64,000 nt of DNA, taken from assembly GCF_007971385.1 (NCBI RefSeq), contig NZ_CP042434.1:2790001-2854000 (forward strand), written 5' to 3'. Shown here one piece after another: positions 30,581-41,700 of this stretch. The DNA comes from Arachidicoccus ginsenosidivorans (lineage in GTDB: Bacteria; Bacteroidota; Bacteroidia; Chitinophagales; Chitinophagaceae). Below the pieces are notes generated by a model, which made no database searches, was not told the origin of the DNA, and saw only the letters and a list, made by a program, of their open reading frames with translations. Within the stretch, counting starts at the first letter, position 1; every line of letters starts with the position of its first letter. A program made the translations under genes and the position numbers.

Positions 30581-31039
30581 ATGGCAACAAAATCTGACAA
30601 GGGCGCAAATAAAAAGCTGCCTGCTAAAAAAGTAGAAGATCCTTCAAAGGGTACAGGATCTAAAACAAAAAAAGACCAGGATCTGGATAGAGAAGAGGAT
30701 GATCTGGATGAAGATCTGACCTTTTTCGATGCAGACGAAAAGAAGGGTAAAAAGAAATCAGGACCCAAAAAGTCTTCCAAGGCGTCAAAAGACGATGAGG
30801 ATGAGGACGAAGAGGATTTTGATGATCAGGATGATGATTGGAACGACGTTGAAGCTGACGATGACTGGGATCCAGATTTCGAGGAGTTTGACATCCCTAA
30901 ATCTAAAAGTGCTAAAAAATCCACCGGCGGAAAGAAAAAGGAGAAGCTGGAGGAGGAGGATGACTTTAAATTTGAGGAGGATGACTTCGGTGATTTAGAT
31001 CTGTTTGACGACGATTTTGAAGACGAAGACGACTTCTAA
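30581..31039 (+). CDS. Highly acidic low-complexity protein, uncharacterised
   Basis: The 152-residue protein consists almost wholly of Asp, Glu, Lys and Ser, in alternating basic (KGKKKSGPKKSSKASK) and acidic blocks (DDEDEDEEDFDDQDDDW). The acidic blocks are punctuated by aromatic residues and the protein ends LFDDDFEDEDDF. No globular domain or signal peptide is present, so it is predicted to be disordered and cytoplasmic. It is 86 bases after purA and has a strong terminator 32 bases downstream, which supports a real transcription unit. I do not recognise its function; nucleic-acid or chaperone mimicry would be guesswork. Confidence 0.7.
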   Translation: MATKSDKGANKKLPAKKVEDPSKGTGSKTKKDQDLDREEDDLDEDLTFFDADEKKGKKKSGPKKSSKASKDDEDEDEEDFDDQDDDWNDVEADDDWDPDFEEFDIPKSKSAKKSTGGKKKEKLEEEDDFKFEEDDFGDLDLFDDDFEDEDDF

Positions 31040-31070
31040 ACCGCCCTGAATTCCCAAAGAATTTATAAGA

Positions 31071-31113
31071 AACATTCAATTATAACCTAGTTATAATTGA
31101 ATGTTTTTTTTTA
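31071..31113 (+). terminator. Rho-independent terminator after the acidic protein gene
   Basis: AACATTCAATTATAAC (31071-31086) pairs with GTTATAATTGAATGTT (31090-31105) across a 3-base loop, followed by a T-run. Confidence 0.85.
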
Positions 31114-31133
31114 TTTATGTAATCAGTTGTTTT

Positions 31134-31161
31134 TTTGCATCTCAAAGAAAAACTACCTTTA
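31134..31161 (+). promoter_or_regulatory. Bacteroidota-type promoter for the alpha-2-macroglobulin gene
   Basis: TTTG (31134-31137), 16 bases, TACCTTTA (31154-31161); the ATG is at 31184. Same spacing as the yggS promoter candidate. Confidence 0.45.
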
Positions 31162-31183
31162 TCCATAGTAAAACCCACTTAAG

Positions 31184-34100
31184 ATGAAAAAGACACACCG
31201 CATGCTCCTTATATTATGTGTAACCATTCTTTCCACTGCTGCCACCTGGGCACAAAAAAGCCCTACAGATAGTCTGTCACTAAGTGGCCGCTGGCTACGG
31301 TGCGAACAACTGACCAGAACCGGGCAGACAAAGGAGGCAATGGCCTTACTGGATACCCTGACTGTTGTGGCCAGAAAAGAGCAAAAAAGAGATTATATTT
31401 TAAAGGCTGCCTTTTTCCGGCTGCTGCTCGAAAAGCAAAGGACGGATGAAGCGCCCGGCTTTTATATTGGTTTTACAGATTCACTGATCCGGACAGCCCA
31501 GGATCCTGTAGAAAAAAGTATCCTGACGGTATTGAAAGCCAGAGCGTTTATCGCGCTTTATGAACAAAATAGGTATCAGGTTAATGGAAGAACGGCCATT
31601 GTAGGCGGTGTGGCAGATGAATCAAAAATCGACAGTTGGACCAAGGCAGACTATGCCTTGAAAATCCATGAACTCTACAGCGCGGCCCTGGCACCAGAAA
31701 TGCTCCTTAAAAAAACACCCAATAATCAGTATGAAGCCCTGCTGACCCCACATCAAAAGTCAATATTGCGGCCTACTGTCTTTGATTTGTTGGTTTGGGA
31801 TGCCATGGATTTTTATCGCTCAAGTCCGCTCAATGCAGATACAGAAATCCCCTATACCTTAAACGATCCTTATTTACTGGCCAGCGCAGCAGACTTTGTG
31901 GGGCATTCCTTTGACAGTCCAGACAAAAGTGATTCTTTGAATGGAGATTGGCTCATGCTGGGGTATTACCAAAAATTATTGCAGTTTCATTTAAAGCAGC
32001 AAAATAATGATCAAAAAAATAAACTGCAAAAGGCGGCCTTAGGAGATCTGGATATGGCAAGGCTGGAATGGGCCTATAATAATAGTACTGATGACCTGGC
32101 TGCCCCAAATGCTGGCGCCAAGGGGGAAGGACTGAACAAAAAAGCACTTTACCAGGATGCTTTAACGCAGGCCATTAAGGCTTACACAGGCACCGATGCA
32201 GCACTTTCTGGTGCTTCTCAGCTGGCAGCAACCTACATCTGGAGCGCAGAGACCTATAAGCCGTCTGAAGGGCTTGGCTTGGAATTTCACTATGATTACC
32301 TGAAGGCACTGGATGTCATCAAGGGTTTTAAAAGTCAGCTTGACCAGGCCATCAAAAAGGCCGGTAATACAAAAAATAAAAACATGCTGCCACCTGGCGC
32401 AGCGGGTCTACTGAATTTCCAAAAGCAGATTACGGAGCCTTCCTTAAATATACAATTGGCTGCTTATCATGAGCCGCATAAGTCCACTTTGGCTTTGGTA
32501 GAATTTCGCAATCTGACAAAACTCTATTTTAGAGTGCTTCCAAGAGCCAATAAGATGGAGTATACTAATTTTACGGATAGTGTCTGGAACGTTTTGATTA
32601 AACGCAAGCCACTCATATCTTTTTCCCAAAAATTGCCTGAGACAGGTGATTACCAAAGCCATAGCGCAGAAATAAAAATTCCGGCACTGCAAAAAGGGGC
32701 TTATTGCTTACTTGTCAGCACAGATCCCGCTTTTACTAAAAGCAGTATTTTGGGGGCAGCGACAATTAATGTAACCGATCTGGCTTTTATCACCCATGGC
32801 GGGGAGCAGTTTTTTGTCAATAGAACCACGGGTGTGCCCATAAGTGGTGTAAAAGCGACCCTGTATGAACGCAGATGGGAAAATGGTCAATTCGTCTATA
32901 TTCCAGATACGACCCTTATAGCCGACAGCAAGGGAATGATCCGCTATGAGGATCCTTCTTATAATCAAATGATGCTGGCCACCTACCAGGGAGATACCAT
33001 CACCAGTGCTGTAAATATTTATAAACCCGATCAATACGCTGATACTGAGGATGAGTCAGATTCCGGCGAAAAAGAGATGCTTTTTTATTTAGACCGCAGT
33101 ATTTACAGGCCTGGTCAACAGCTGCAGTTTAAGGGAATTGCCACTATTAAATACCCGGACCAAAGAGGTAGAAAATTATTGACGGAAAACTCGGCCCATA
33201 AAATTTATCTTGTAAGCGCTGGTCAGAAGCTCGATTCGGTGACACTGCGGGTAAATGAATTTGGTTCGCTGTCGGGTGTATTTAACTTGGCCCAGGGCCA
33301 TAAACCAGGTAGTTATCAACTTACTGCGGATGATATGGGTGGGATTGCTTACTTCAGGGTTGAACAGTATAAACGGCCCACTTATTTTGTGGCCATTGAC
33401 ACTTTGAAGGAGGCGGTAAAACTGGGCGACAGTATTACGGTTCGTGGCCAAGCGATGGCTTATAGTGGATATCCCATCACAAATGCAGGGGTTGCTATTC
33501 GTGTAAACAGGCAGGTGTATTTCCCTTACAGGTGGTTTGGCTACTTGCCGCCAAACCGTCAATCGGCCGTAGCGCATGGCACTGTAAAAACAGATGATAA
33601 AGGTCATTTTCAGTTCACTTTCCTGGCCAGCGCCGCAAATAAAGAAGAACTCCGCTTTATGCCCAATTATAATTTTAAAATAGAGGCCAGTTGTACGGAT
33701 CAAAACGGAGAAACCAGAACAGCTAATAGCCTTATTGTTCTGGGTGCACAACCTTTTAATATTTTACTAAACGTTGCTGAGCAGTTGCCAGATAATTTAT
33801 TGGATACGATCCTTTTGCAAACCAAAACAGCTGACGGCAGATTTACCCCGCAAGCGGTAACCCTCTCCATTACTGCTCTTGATCCTCCTTCAAGGCTGCT
33901 GCGCAGCAGAAGTTGGCATACGCCGGACTTATCGGTGATGGATTCCGTAGATTTTGTCCATGATTTTCCACATGATGCTTATATGAATGAAGCCGAAAAA
34001 GATCATTGGAAAAGAGGCGCCGTCGTATTCACTAAGCAGCTGACCACTCGTCCCGAAGGTAAAGTAGCGCTTCATAAAAACTTGCAGCCTGGTTGGTACC

Positions 34101-37100
34101 TGGTTCAAGCAAAGGCTCCCGGCGAAAACGGACAGGTCATAACAGATAAACGGTATGTGTATCTATATAATCCCAAAGCGCCAGACATTACTTCATTTTA
34201 CAACTGGTTGGAAAAAGGGAGCACTAGCGTGCTTGCCGGTGAAACCACGGGGTTGACACTGGGCTCGGCCGTGAAAAATCAAACGGTCATTTATTCAGTG
34301 ACACGGATGGGTAAAAACGGACAGGATCTTAAATATGGCCAGGTGGTCTTAGGTGAGGCGCCTACGCGTTTGCCGCTTACACTGACAGATGCGGATATCT
34401 ATGGTGCACGGATCGATTATAGTTTTGTCAGGGATAACAGGGTATATACGGGTAGCATGACGGCTAGTCTAAAAGATACGACTACCCAGCCTAAAATCGT
34501 TTATGAAAGCTACCGGGACAAGACCTTGCCCGGCAGCCAAGAACACTGGACTTTACACATTGATAAAGGGGGGCAGCGTTTAAAAAATATGGAACTGCTC
34601 TCGGGTATGTATGACGCTTCACTGGATCAATTCGCACCTCATTACTGGTCTATACCCTCAATGAAGGGCGGGGGCAGCCTGATTACTTCTGATTGGGGGA
34701 ATATGGCGGCCTTCCATCAGGAAAGTTTGGCGATCCATCATCCCTCTCAGCTGAGCTATCGTTCAGATGAAAGCTATAATCACTTAATTTTTAAAGACTG
34801 GCTGGCCAGTAACAATCGAGTTGTCAGAATGGGCCGCGTTATGCTCAGAGGCGTCCAACTCACAGGTCGCGCTGCTGGCGTCGCAGCCCCTGAAGCGCTA
34901 AATGATGTAGTGGCTGTAGGATACGGGACAAAAAAGGAAAAAGTACAGTCTCTTAGCGCCGGTGTAACCATTATCACCGAGCCGGATAATACGACGCATC
35001 CTGTACGTACTGATTTTAGAGAAACCGCCTTTTTCTTCCCTGCCGTGCATAGCGATGCAGATGGAAATTACAGCATAGATTTCCAGATGCCCGATGCCCT
35101 GACTTCCTGGAAATGGATGAACCTGGCTTATGATAAGGATCTGCATATGGTGTACAGTACCAAAAATGTGGTCACACAAAAAACACTGATGGTCAGCCCG
35201 AATATGCCGCGCTTTGTCAGAAGCGGCGATCACCTGACTTTATCTACAAAGGTGATCAATTTAAGCCAGCAGGATTTGGAAACGAACGTTTCCATCGAGT
35301 TGCAGGATCCGGCCACTGGTAAACCACTGCACTTCCTGGCTGCTGAGAGCGGTGATAAAAATGACGTGAACCAGAAGGTGGGCGACAGTAAAATTGTTAT
35401 GGTAAAGGCCAATAGTAATATCCCTGTTCGTTTTGATTTAGTGGTGCCGGAAGGCTTTACAGGTCCTGTAGATATTACCCTTAAAGCTGAGGGCGGTAAA
35501 TATAGCGATGCTGAAAAGAATGTTTTGCCGGTGATTACCAGTAAAATGCTGCTTACAGAAACCCTTCCCATCTATATGGATGGGGATGGGAAGGCCAGTT
35601 TTACCATGGACAAGTTACTGGCACTTAAGGATAATAAAGGCAATAATCAAAAAGAAAACAAGAAACTGATATTTGAGATGACGACAAATCCAATCTGGAA
35701 TGTAGTCATGGCACTTCCTGAAGTGCATCCAGGTAAAAATCCGGGAGGCATGGAGGTGATCTATCAGCTATATGCTGAAGCAATGGGTAATTATATTGTG
35801 AATAAATACCCCGAGATCAGTCGCGTGATTCACAGCTGGTCCAGTGACGCTAGTTTACCAGAAAATAAAAATGCCTTATTATCTCAACTGGAAAAAAATG
35901 CGGATCTAAAATCCATATTACTGGACGAGACCCCTTGGGTAATGGAGGCGCAAAATGAAACCCAACGCCACCAGGCGCTGGTGCGATTCTTTGATAAGGA
36001 TAAAATGGATTCTACCCAGCGGGCCCTGGTGAGTCAGTTATTGGCATTACAGCAACCCGATGGCGGTTTTAGCTGGTTCTCCGGTGGCCGTTCCGATGTC
36101 TTATCTACTCAGTGGGTCTTAAGTGGCATAAACCAGCTCACCGGTAGTAAGTTAAAGGATGTGTCGCTTTCCCTGCCTTTGGCAGATATCGCCCAAAGGG
36201 CGAGCGGTTATTTGAACAGTTATTATCAGATGCGCTATGCACAGTGGAAAGAAAAGATAAAGGCGGATAGTATCCGGCTACAGGCTAATAAGGGGATTTA
36301 AGTAAACTGGATACAATCTATCCAATAAGTGCAATGGAAATTCACTATCTATATGCTTTAAGCTTAAATAGCGATCCTGGCAATTTAGACGTCGTGCAGC
36401 AGCATTTTTTGCAGGCAGAAAAACAAAACTGGCAGCAAAAATCTAACTACCTGCAGTTAATGATCGCAGCCACCCAGTACCGCATGGGGGATCAGGGCTT
36501 TGCCGTAAACACGGGGCTAAGCGCCGTGCTGAATAGGTCGATCCTAAAGGCTGGTATCGGCAGGTATTGGAAAGAAAGCGAAGACTATTATAACTGGTCT
36601 TCCAGCGCTTTGCCTGCACAGGCTTTGGCCATTAGTCTGTTGACGGAAGTTGGAAAGAGTAGCCAGGGTTATAGCACCCATCCTGAGTGGCAGGCTTATT
36701 TATCTGAATTGCAGCGTTATCTGATTGGTCAAAAGCAGGTCAATCACTGGCCGGCAACAAGAGCCACCATTGATGCCTGCGTAGCCATCATTGATGCCAC
36801 TCCAGGCGAGCTGACCTCTGATCGAAAAGTAAACGTACAAATAGGTCACTTGAAACCAGATCTTACAAAAGAGGCCGGCACTGGATATTTTCGTTATGAA
36901 ATAGCCGGCAAGGATATTACACCAGATATGGGTAAAGTCACCCTTCAATTAAAAGGTGCCGGTAAAAACAGTCCGGTGCCGGTATATGGCGGTCTTTACT
37001 GGCAGTACATTAGTCCTATAAAGGCAGTTGAGCAGGCCCCAAAGACGACTGGTATCACCCTTGAAAAGGCTTTGTATAAAGAAGTAAATACTACGAGTGG

Positions 37101-37479
37101 CAAACAGCTGGTGGCTTTAAAATCTACTGATATACTGCAAGTGGGGGATAAGCTGGTCTCCAGACTAATTATCCACTTGGACAGGGGTATGGATTATCTG
37201 CATCTTAGAGAAATGCGCGCAGCTGGTGTGCAGCCTGACCAAAATATCAGTGGGTATGCGTATCAGGACGGCCTTTCTTATTATCAGGCCATCAGCGATA
37301 TGACTACAGATCTGTATTTTGATCATATAAGTAAAGGGGCATACGTTATCGAGTATCCGGTTCATGTAAGTCATGCGGGCAGTTTTGCTGCCGGCACTGC
37401 CACTATAGAGTCTTTTTATGCTCCTTCATTCGCTACGCATACGGAAGGCGTCAGTATAAAGGCAACCCAGGCTAATTAG
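31184..37479 (+). CDS. Giant alpha-2-macroglobulin family protein (frame broken by one missing base)
   Basis: A signal peptide (LLILCVTILSTAATWAQ) is followed by helical N-terminal repeats, MG-type beta domains (LDRSIYRPGQQLQFKGIA is the classic MG2 entry), and an alpha-2-macroglobulin core (FFPAVHSDADGNYSIDFQMP, LTSWKWMNLAY). The frame stops at 36301; adding one G to GGGG just before restores KGDLSKLDTIYPISAMEIHY and runs to 37479, 2098 residues in total. The thioester CxEQ motif is absent: the aligned site reads PGGMEVIYQ (1520-1528). A segment DVVAVGYGT (1241-1249) resembles the TonB-plug signature of SusC proteins. The family traps proteases in the periplasm or on the surface; lack of the thioester implies a non-covalent role. 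Confidence 0.88.
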
Positions 37480-37607
37480 CCTGGGGACTTTAATGACAAA
37501 GTTGGGCATAAAGTTGGCAGATTAATGGGTCATAGAATTGGTGATAGAATGGGAAGTGTCCGATAGGTCATTCTCGTTATTGGTTTTAATTATTTTTTGA
37601 TATCTAT

Positions 37608-40184
37608 ATGGCATATTCAATTATTGAAATAGTTGAGGTATTTAAGGAACTGGGCGTTTTAGATGTGCCAGCGGGAAAAGCGTATAAGTCCAGCCGGGAA
37701 CTTATTATACGGCCAGAGGATAGAATTGAACATTTGGCAACAGATAGCCGCAAAATTAGTTTTGCGGCTACTTCGCTGTTTTTTGCCTTAAAAACGGCCA
37801 GCAGAGATGGGAAAGATTTTGTCTGGCAAGCGTATGAAAATGGCGTCAGAAATTTTGTCTTGCAGGATAGCGCTGGTTTGCAAATAGAGCCGTATATAAA
37901 TGAGATGCCTGAGGCCAACTTGGTTTTTGTAACCGATACGACCCTGGCGCTTCAAAAGCTGGTGGGTTTTCATAGAAGACAATTTAGTTATCCGGTCATT
38001 GGCATTACTGGCAGTAATGGAAAAACGGTTGTGAAAGAGTGGCTGAACTATTTGTTGGAAGAAAGGTTCAGCATTGTGCGCAGCCCCAGAAGTTTTAATT
38101 CCCAAATCGGTGTCCCCATAAGCGTTTGGGAAATGAATGAGCAGGATGAGTTGGGTATATTTGAAGCGGGGATATCTACCGTAGGTGAAATGCGTAAGCT
38201 GCAGGAAATTATCCGACCCACTATTGGTATATTGACCAATATTGGTGACGCGCATGATAGCGGCTTTGAAAGTAAAAAGCAGAAATTAGTAGAAAAACTC
38301 CTGCTTTTTAAAAATGCACAGGTGTTGTTCTACAACAGCGAGGATGACTGGATTAAAAAGGAGGTCACGGTCTTTTTTGAAAATAGTGCCACCCGGCTTA
38401 TGCGTATTGGGAAGGACAAAGGTGCAGATATCAGGTTGTCAGATATTGCACTGGAACAAAATGATCAAAAGGTACAAAATAGACAAAAACAAACAACAAG
38501 CATTACGGCAGAGATTCAGGGGACAAAGGAAGGTAACTCCTCATTTAAGTTTAATATCCCTTTTACGGACAGTGCAGCCATTCAAAACGCAGGTATTTGT
38601 CTGGCAGTTTCCAAATATCTGGGGCTTGATCTGGATGTTTTTGCACAAAAAGCAGCTGCTTTACCGGCCATTGATATGCGTTTGCAGGTACTGCCGGCTA
38701 TTAACCGTTGCTCAGTGATTAATGACAGTTATAGCCTGGATCAGCATTCCCTTCAAGTGGCCCTGGATTTATTAAACCAGCAATTGCCGTCCAAGACCCT
38801 GATATTGTCCGATATTCCAGGATTAAAGGAACATGAAAAGGAAGTTGCCTATCAGCAAATGGCGGGCATTATCCATAATAAACAGGTACACCGGTTAATT
38901 ACCATCGGCCCTGAATGGAAAAATGCAGCCGGCCAGTTAAACGTGCCCGTCCTGGAGCAATATGATAGCACAGTGGCTTTTACCAGCAGTTTTCAACCGG
39001 GTCGTTTTAAGGACGAAGCCATTTTGCTCAAAGGGGCCAGACGGTTTCAATTTGAAAGGATCTTTAACCTGTTGCAGGAAAAAGTACATCAGACCCGATT
39101 AGAGATTAACCTGACAGCCATTGTACACAATCAAAAATTATACCGCTCTTTACTAAAACCTGGCGTTAAAATGATGGCCATGGTAAAGGCATTTGCCTAT
39201 GGCAGCGGTCTTTTAGAGATGGCCAGCGTGCTGCAGTATCATCATATTGACTACCTGGCCGTGGCCTACGCGGATGAGGGTGTGGCTTTAAGAAATGGGG
39301 GTATTACCGTGCCTGTTATGGTCATGAATGTAGATGAATATGGTTTTGAGACTTTGATCTCGCATCAATTAGAACCAGAAATCTATTCATTTAGGATCTT
39401 AAAACAGTTTATAGATTTTTTAAATAGCCAGGGGCTGAGCCAATATCCGGTCCATATAAAGCTGGATACCGGGATGCACCGTTTGGGATTTGATCCTAAA
39501 GAAGTTCCAAAACTGGCTGCGCTGCTAAGTCAGCAGCGCAGCGTATATGTAAAATCTGCTTTCAGCCACTTTACCAGTAGTGAGGACGAGGCAGATGATC
39601 AGTTTACCTTAAAGCAAGGTCATTTATTGGTGCAAGGATGCGACCAGTTAGAAAAGGCTTTAGGATATAGCTTTATCCGACATATTGCCAATACGGCGGC
39701 CATTGCCAGATTCCCGCAGTTTCAATTGGACATGGTTCGTTTGGGCATCGGGCTGTATGGGATCAATACCACCCACGAAAATTTGCCCATCAGAACGGTG
39801 GCTACACTCAAAGCCACCATTGCCCAGATTAAGGAATTAGCAGCTGGAGAAACGGTAGGGTATAACCGGAAAGGCAAGGTGGAAGAAAAAACCAGGATCG
39901 CCACCATAAGAATCGGGTATGCAGATGGTTTTAGCAGGTTACTAAGCAATGGCAACGGCAAAGTACTTTTACATGGAAAAAGATGCCCTGTCATTGGCAA
40001 TGTATGCATGGACATGACTATGATTAATATTAATCAGGCACCTGAGGCGAAAGAAGGGGACGAAGTGGAAATTTTTGGCGCTGAACTACCTGTCCAGGAA
40101 ATGGCCGCTGCCAGTGCCACCACAAGCTATGAGGTCTTTACCTCTATTGGACAAAGAATTAATAGGATTTATGTAGAAGATTAA
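37608..40184 (+). CDS. Bifunctional MurF / alanine racemase fusion
   Basis: The 858-residue fusion has an N-terminal MurF half with the Mur ligase P-loop GITGSNGKT (132-140) and SFNSQIGVPISVWEM. The C-terminal half (from about 495) is a fold-III alanine racemase with the PLP lysine in AMVKAFAYGSG (Lys527), HIKLDTGMHRLGF, and RLGIGLYGIN. The racemase makes D-Ala, and MurF adds D-Ala-D-Ala to the UDP-MurNAc-tripeptide. The fusion is known in Bacteroidota and links D-Ala supply to its use. MurF linker residues between the halves are ordinary. It has its own upstream gap of 128 bases. Confidence 0.94.
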   Translation: MAYSIIEIVEVFKELGVLDVPAGKAYKSSRELIIRPEDRIEHLATDSRKISFAATSLFFALKTASRDGKDFVWQAYENGVRNFVLQDSAGLQIEPYINEMPEANLVFVTDTTLALQKLVGFHRRQFSYPVIGITGSNGKTVVKEWLNYLLEERFSIVRSPRSFNSQIGVPISVWEMNEQDELGIFEAGISTVGEMRKLQEIIRPTIGILTNIGDAHDSGFESKKQKLVEKLLLFKNAQVLFYNSEDDWIKKEVTVFFENSATRLMRIGKDKGADIRLSDIALEQNDQKVQNRQKQTTSITAEIQGTKEGNSSFKFNIPFTDSAAIQNAGICLAVSKYLGLDLDVFAQKAAALPAIDMRLQVLPAINRCSVINDSYSLDQHSLQVALDLLNQQLPSKTLILSDIPGLKEHEKEVAYQQMAGIIHNKQVHRLITIGPEWKNAAGQLNVPVLEQYDSTVAFTSSFQPGRFKDEAILLKGARRFQFERIFNLLQEKVHQTRLEINLTAIVHNQKLYRSLLKPGVKMMAMVKAFAYGSGLLEMASVLQYHHIDYLAVAYADEGVALRNGGITVPVMVMNVDEYGFETLISHQLEPEIYSFRILKQFIDFLNSQGLSQYPVHIKLDTGMHRLGFDPKEVPKLAALLSQQRSVYVKSAFSHFTSSEDEADDQFTLKQGHLLVQGCDQLEKALGYSFIRHIANTAAIARFPQFQLDMVRLGIGLYGINTTHENLPIRTVATLKATIAQIKELAAGETVGYNRKGKVEEKTRIATIRIGYADGFSRLLSNGNGKVLLHGKRCPVIGNVCMDMTMININQAPEAKEGDEVEIFGAELPVQEMAAASATTSYEVFTSIGQRINRIYVED

Positions 40185-40329
40185 AGTCAAGGGGAATGAC
40201 GGGGTTGAAGGATCCTGGCAATTACGATGGCAAAGTCAATATTCACAGCCACAGCCATAGTCATAACCATCGTTGTCGTCATATGCGAAGTCTTGATGTA
40301 AAGTGGGAAATTTACTGATCTTGTAATAG

Positions 40330-40488
40330 CTAATCTTGATTTATTTGCAGAAATGGATTAAAGATTGCAGCCCAGTTTTGCATGGTCATGGCAACTTCCC
40401 TTTCCCCCTGATGTTTTGCAAAATTCAGATAATCTTTAACGAGGGCCGCTTCCTTTAACCCAACTTGCAGACTAATTAGTCTAAGCAT
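40330..40488 (-). pseudogene. Fragment resembling RhuM-family virulence/phage-related protein
   Basis: A 52-codon ORF reads through ALVKDYLNFAKHQGEREVAM and TMQNWAAIFNPFLQINQD. The pattern (acidic-Tyr-Leu, then Ala-Met-Thr-Met, Asp/Asn-Trp, then Leu/Phe-Leu-Gln-hydrophobic-Asn) resembles the conserved C-terminal half of RhuM-family proteins. It starts 3 bases after the stop of the transposase remnant at 40492. A further short minus-strand frame (about 40232-40329) ends in GYDYGCGCEY and may be unrelated coding debris. The match is short, so it may be misassigned. Confidence 0.4.
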
Positions 40489-40491
40489 AGA

Positions 40492-40776
40492 CTAGCTGGG
40501 TCTTTGGTTTTTTGAGGTTTCCAGTTTGTGTACTATGGATTTTCGTTTTGTGAAGGGTATGCTTTTATAATGTAATGTATCATATATTGTTTTTAATGAT
40601 TTGTTTGGTTGGGAGCACTTCCCGACGGCTATCAAATCACCATATTGATTATGCCCGGTAGTAGTGGTAATCTTTTGCGTATTACGAATTCTTAAAATTT
40701 CCGTCCAGTATGAAGAAATGCCCCTTGCCTTCAACTGATACCTGATTGTATTTACGACCCAGTACGACAATAACAC
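40492..40776 (-). pseudogene. C-terminal remnant of an IS1634/IS4-superfamily DDE transposase
   Basis: The 94-residue ORF contains SYWVVNTIRYQLKARGI, ILRIRNTQKITTTTGHNQYG and PFTKRKSIVHKLET. This order (Tyr-Trp-Val-Val-Asn-Ile-Arg-Tyr, Ile-Met-Asn-Thr-Gln-Lys, then Arg-Lys-Ser-Val-Val) is the well-known C-terminal block after the last catalytic residue in such transposases. The catalytic core is missing upstream, so it is a dead fragment. No inverted repeats were found. Confidence 0.65.
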
Positions 40777-40869
40777 CTAATGAATATGAGCCATTGTATT
40801 TGTGTCTGTGGGTCTAATAGCTAAATCAGATTTTGGGCACCTGAAATAATTTCGTAAAACTTTACATAG

Positions 40870-41124
40870 TTTTTTAAATTCATCAAGCAGTATTTAAAAG
40901 TAAAATCTTTTTGGAGGTATTCGGAAAACGCAGTGAAGACGCAAGTTTATATTGCAATGATTACTTATACACTAATTTCTATAATTCATAGTAAATTGAA
41001 GTTGTAATTATCGGTTTATAAAACTTTAGGAATCTTAAGCACATCGTTATTTGATAAAAACAATATAAATAAACTGATTAAAGATAACGAAAAGGATTGC
41101 CTGACATCCGTATTAAACCCTTGA
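40870..41124 (+). pseudogene. C-terminal remnant of an IS4-family transposase
   Basis: Reading frame 40870-41124 gives FFKFIKQYLKVKSFWRYSEN then AVKTQVYIAMITYTLISII, a TAA in frame, and LSVYKTLGILSTSLFDKNNI. The block Ile-Lys-Gln-x-Leu-Lys-x-Lys-Ser-Phe ... Ser-Glu-Asn-Ala-Val-Lys-Thr-Gln is a hallmark of the C-terminal catalytic region of IS4-type elements in Bacteroidota. The in-frame stop and missing N terminus make it a relic. It is a different element from the remnant on the minus strand just before it. Confidence 0.65.
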
Positions 41125-41560
41125 CACTCTTTGATTAATAACCGGTGGCTAGTGACTGGAAATAGATAACTTAAAATGAGGTCTATTTGGAAATCTGCTT
41201 GAAAATTTTCAAAGTCGCCCGTAATAAGTGGAAAATTACGGTAAAAATCGAAGCGGAAGTTTAAAGCTCTGATAAGTTGATTATAATTAAAATTAAACTA
41301 TAGTTGGCAATAAAATAATCAGGCAAGATTCTTCAAATGTTCTGCATCATATATAAAGAAAATTGAAATATTTGGACCAGAGAACAACCACACGTAGTTA
41401 CTAAACTAATGTTCAAATATGACTTCGTAGAATCCATGAAACAAGGGCTAATTAGATTACCAAATTATTTTTTCGTATACAACTGCGCTTATTCAAGTTA
41501 GCTTGAGCGCCATTTTCCTTTTAAATTATGATTCAAATATAGTAATTCTGTAATATTGTA
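41125..41560. other. AT-rich non-coding stretch before the repeat array
   Basis: No ORF, terminator or known element is recognised. It lies between the IS4-type remnant and the tandem repeats and probably includes the promoter of the Fic-type gene. Confidence 0.35.
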
Positions 41561-41700
41561 TCTAATCACGCCAAAAGTGAGCTAATCACGCCAAAAGTGA
41601 GCTAATCACGCCAAAAGTGAGCTAATTACGCCAAAAATGAGCTAATTGCGCCAAAAATGAGCTAATCACGCCAAAAATGAGCTAATTACGCCAAAAAATG
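41561..41700 (+). repeat. Seven tandem copies of a 20-bp repeat ahead of a Fic-type gene
   Basis: The unit is GCTAATCACGCCAAAAGTGA, repeated head to tail without spacers at 41561, 41581, 41601, 41621, 41641, 41661 and 41681. The first three copies are nearly identical; later ones vary at CAC/TAC/TGC and AGTG/AATG. The last copy runs into the start codon at 41698. The 20-bp period means roughly two helical turns, so every copy faces the same side of DNA. That suits cooperative binding by a regulator, possibly the N-terminal helix-turn-helix of the adjacent protein. Confidence 0.9.

Noticed and set aside
35741..35790. Hidden thioester motif masked by two compensating frameshifts in the alpha-2-macroglobulin
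   Set aside because: The other two frames over this stretch contain stops or no CxEQ, so the loss is real.
41561..41700. CRISPR array
   Set aside because: The 20-bp units are contiguous, with no spacers and no cas genes nearby; it is a simple tandem array.
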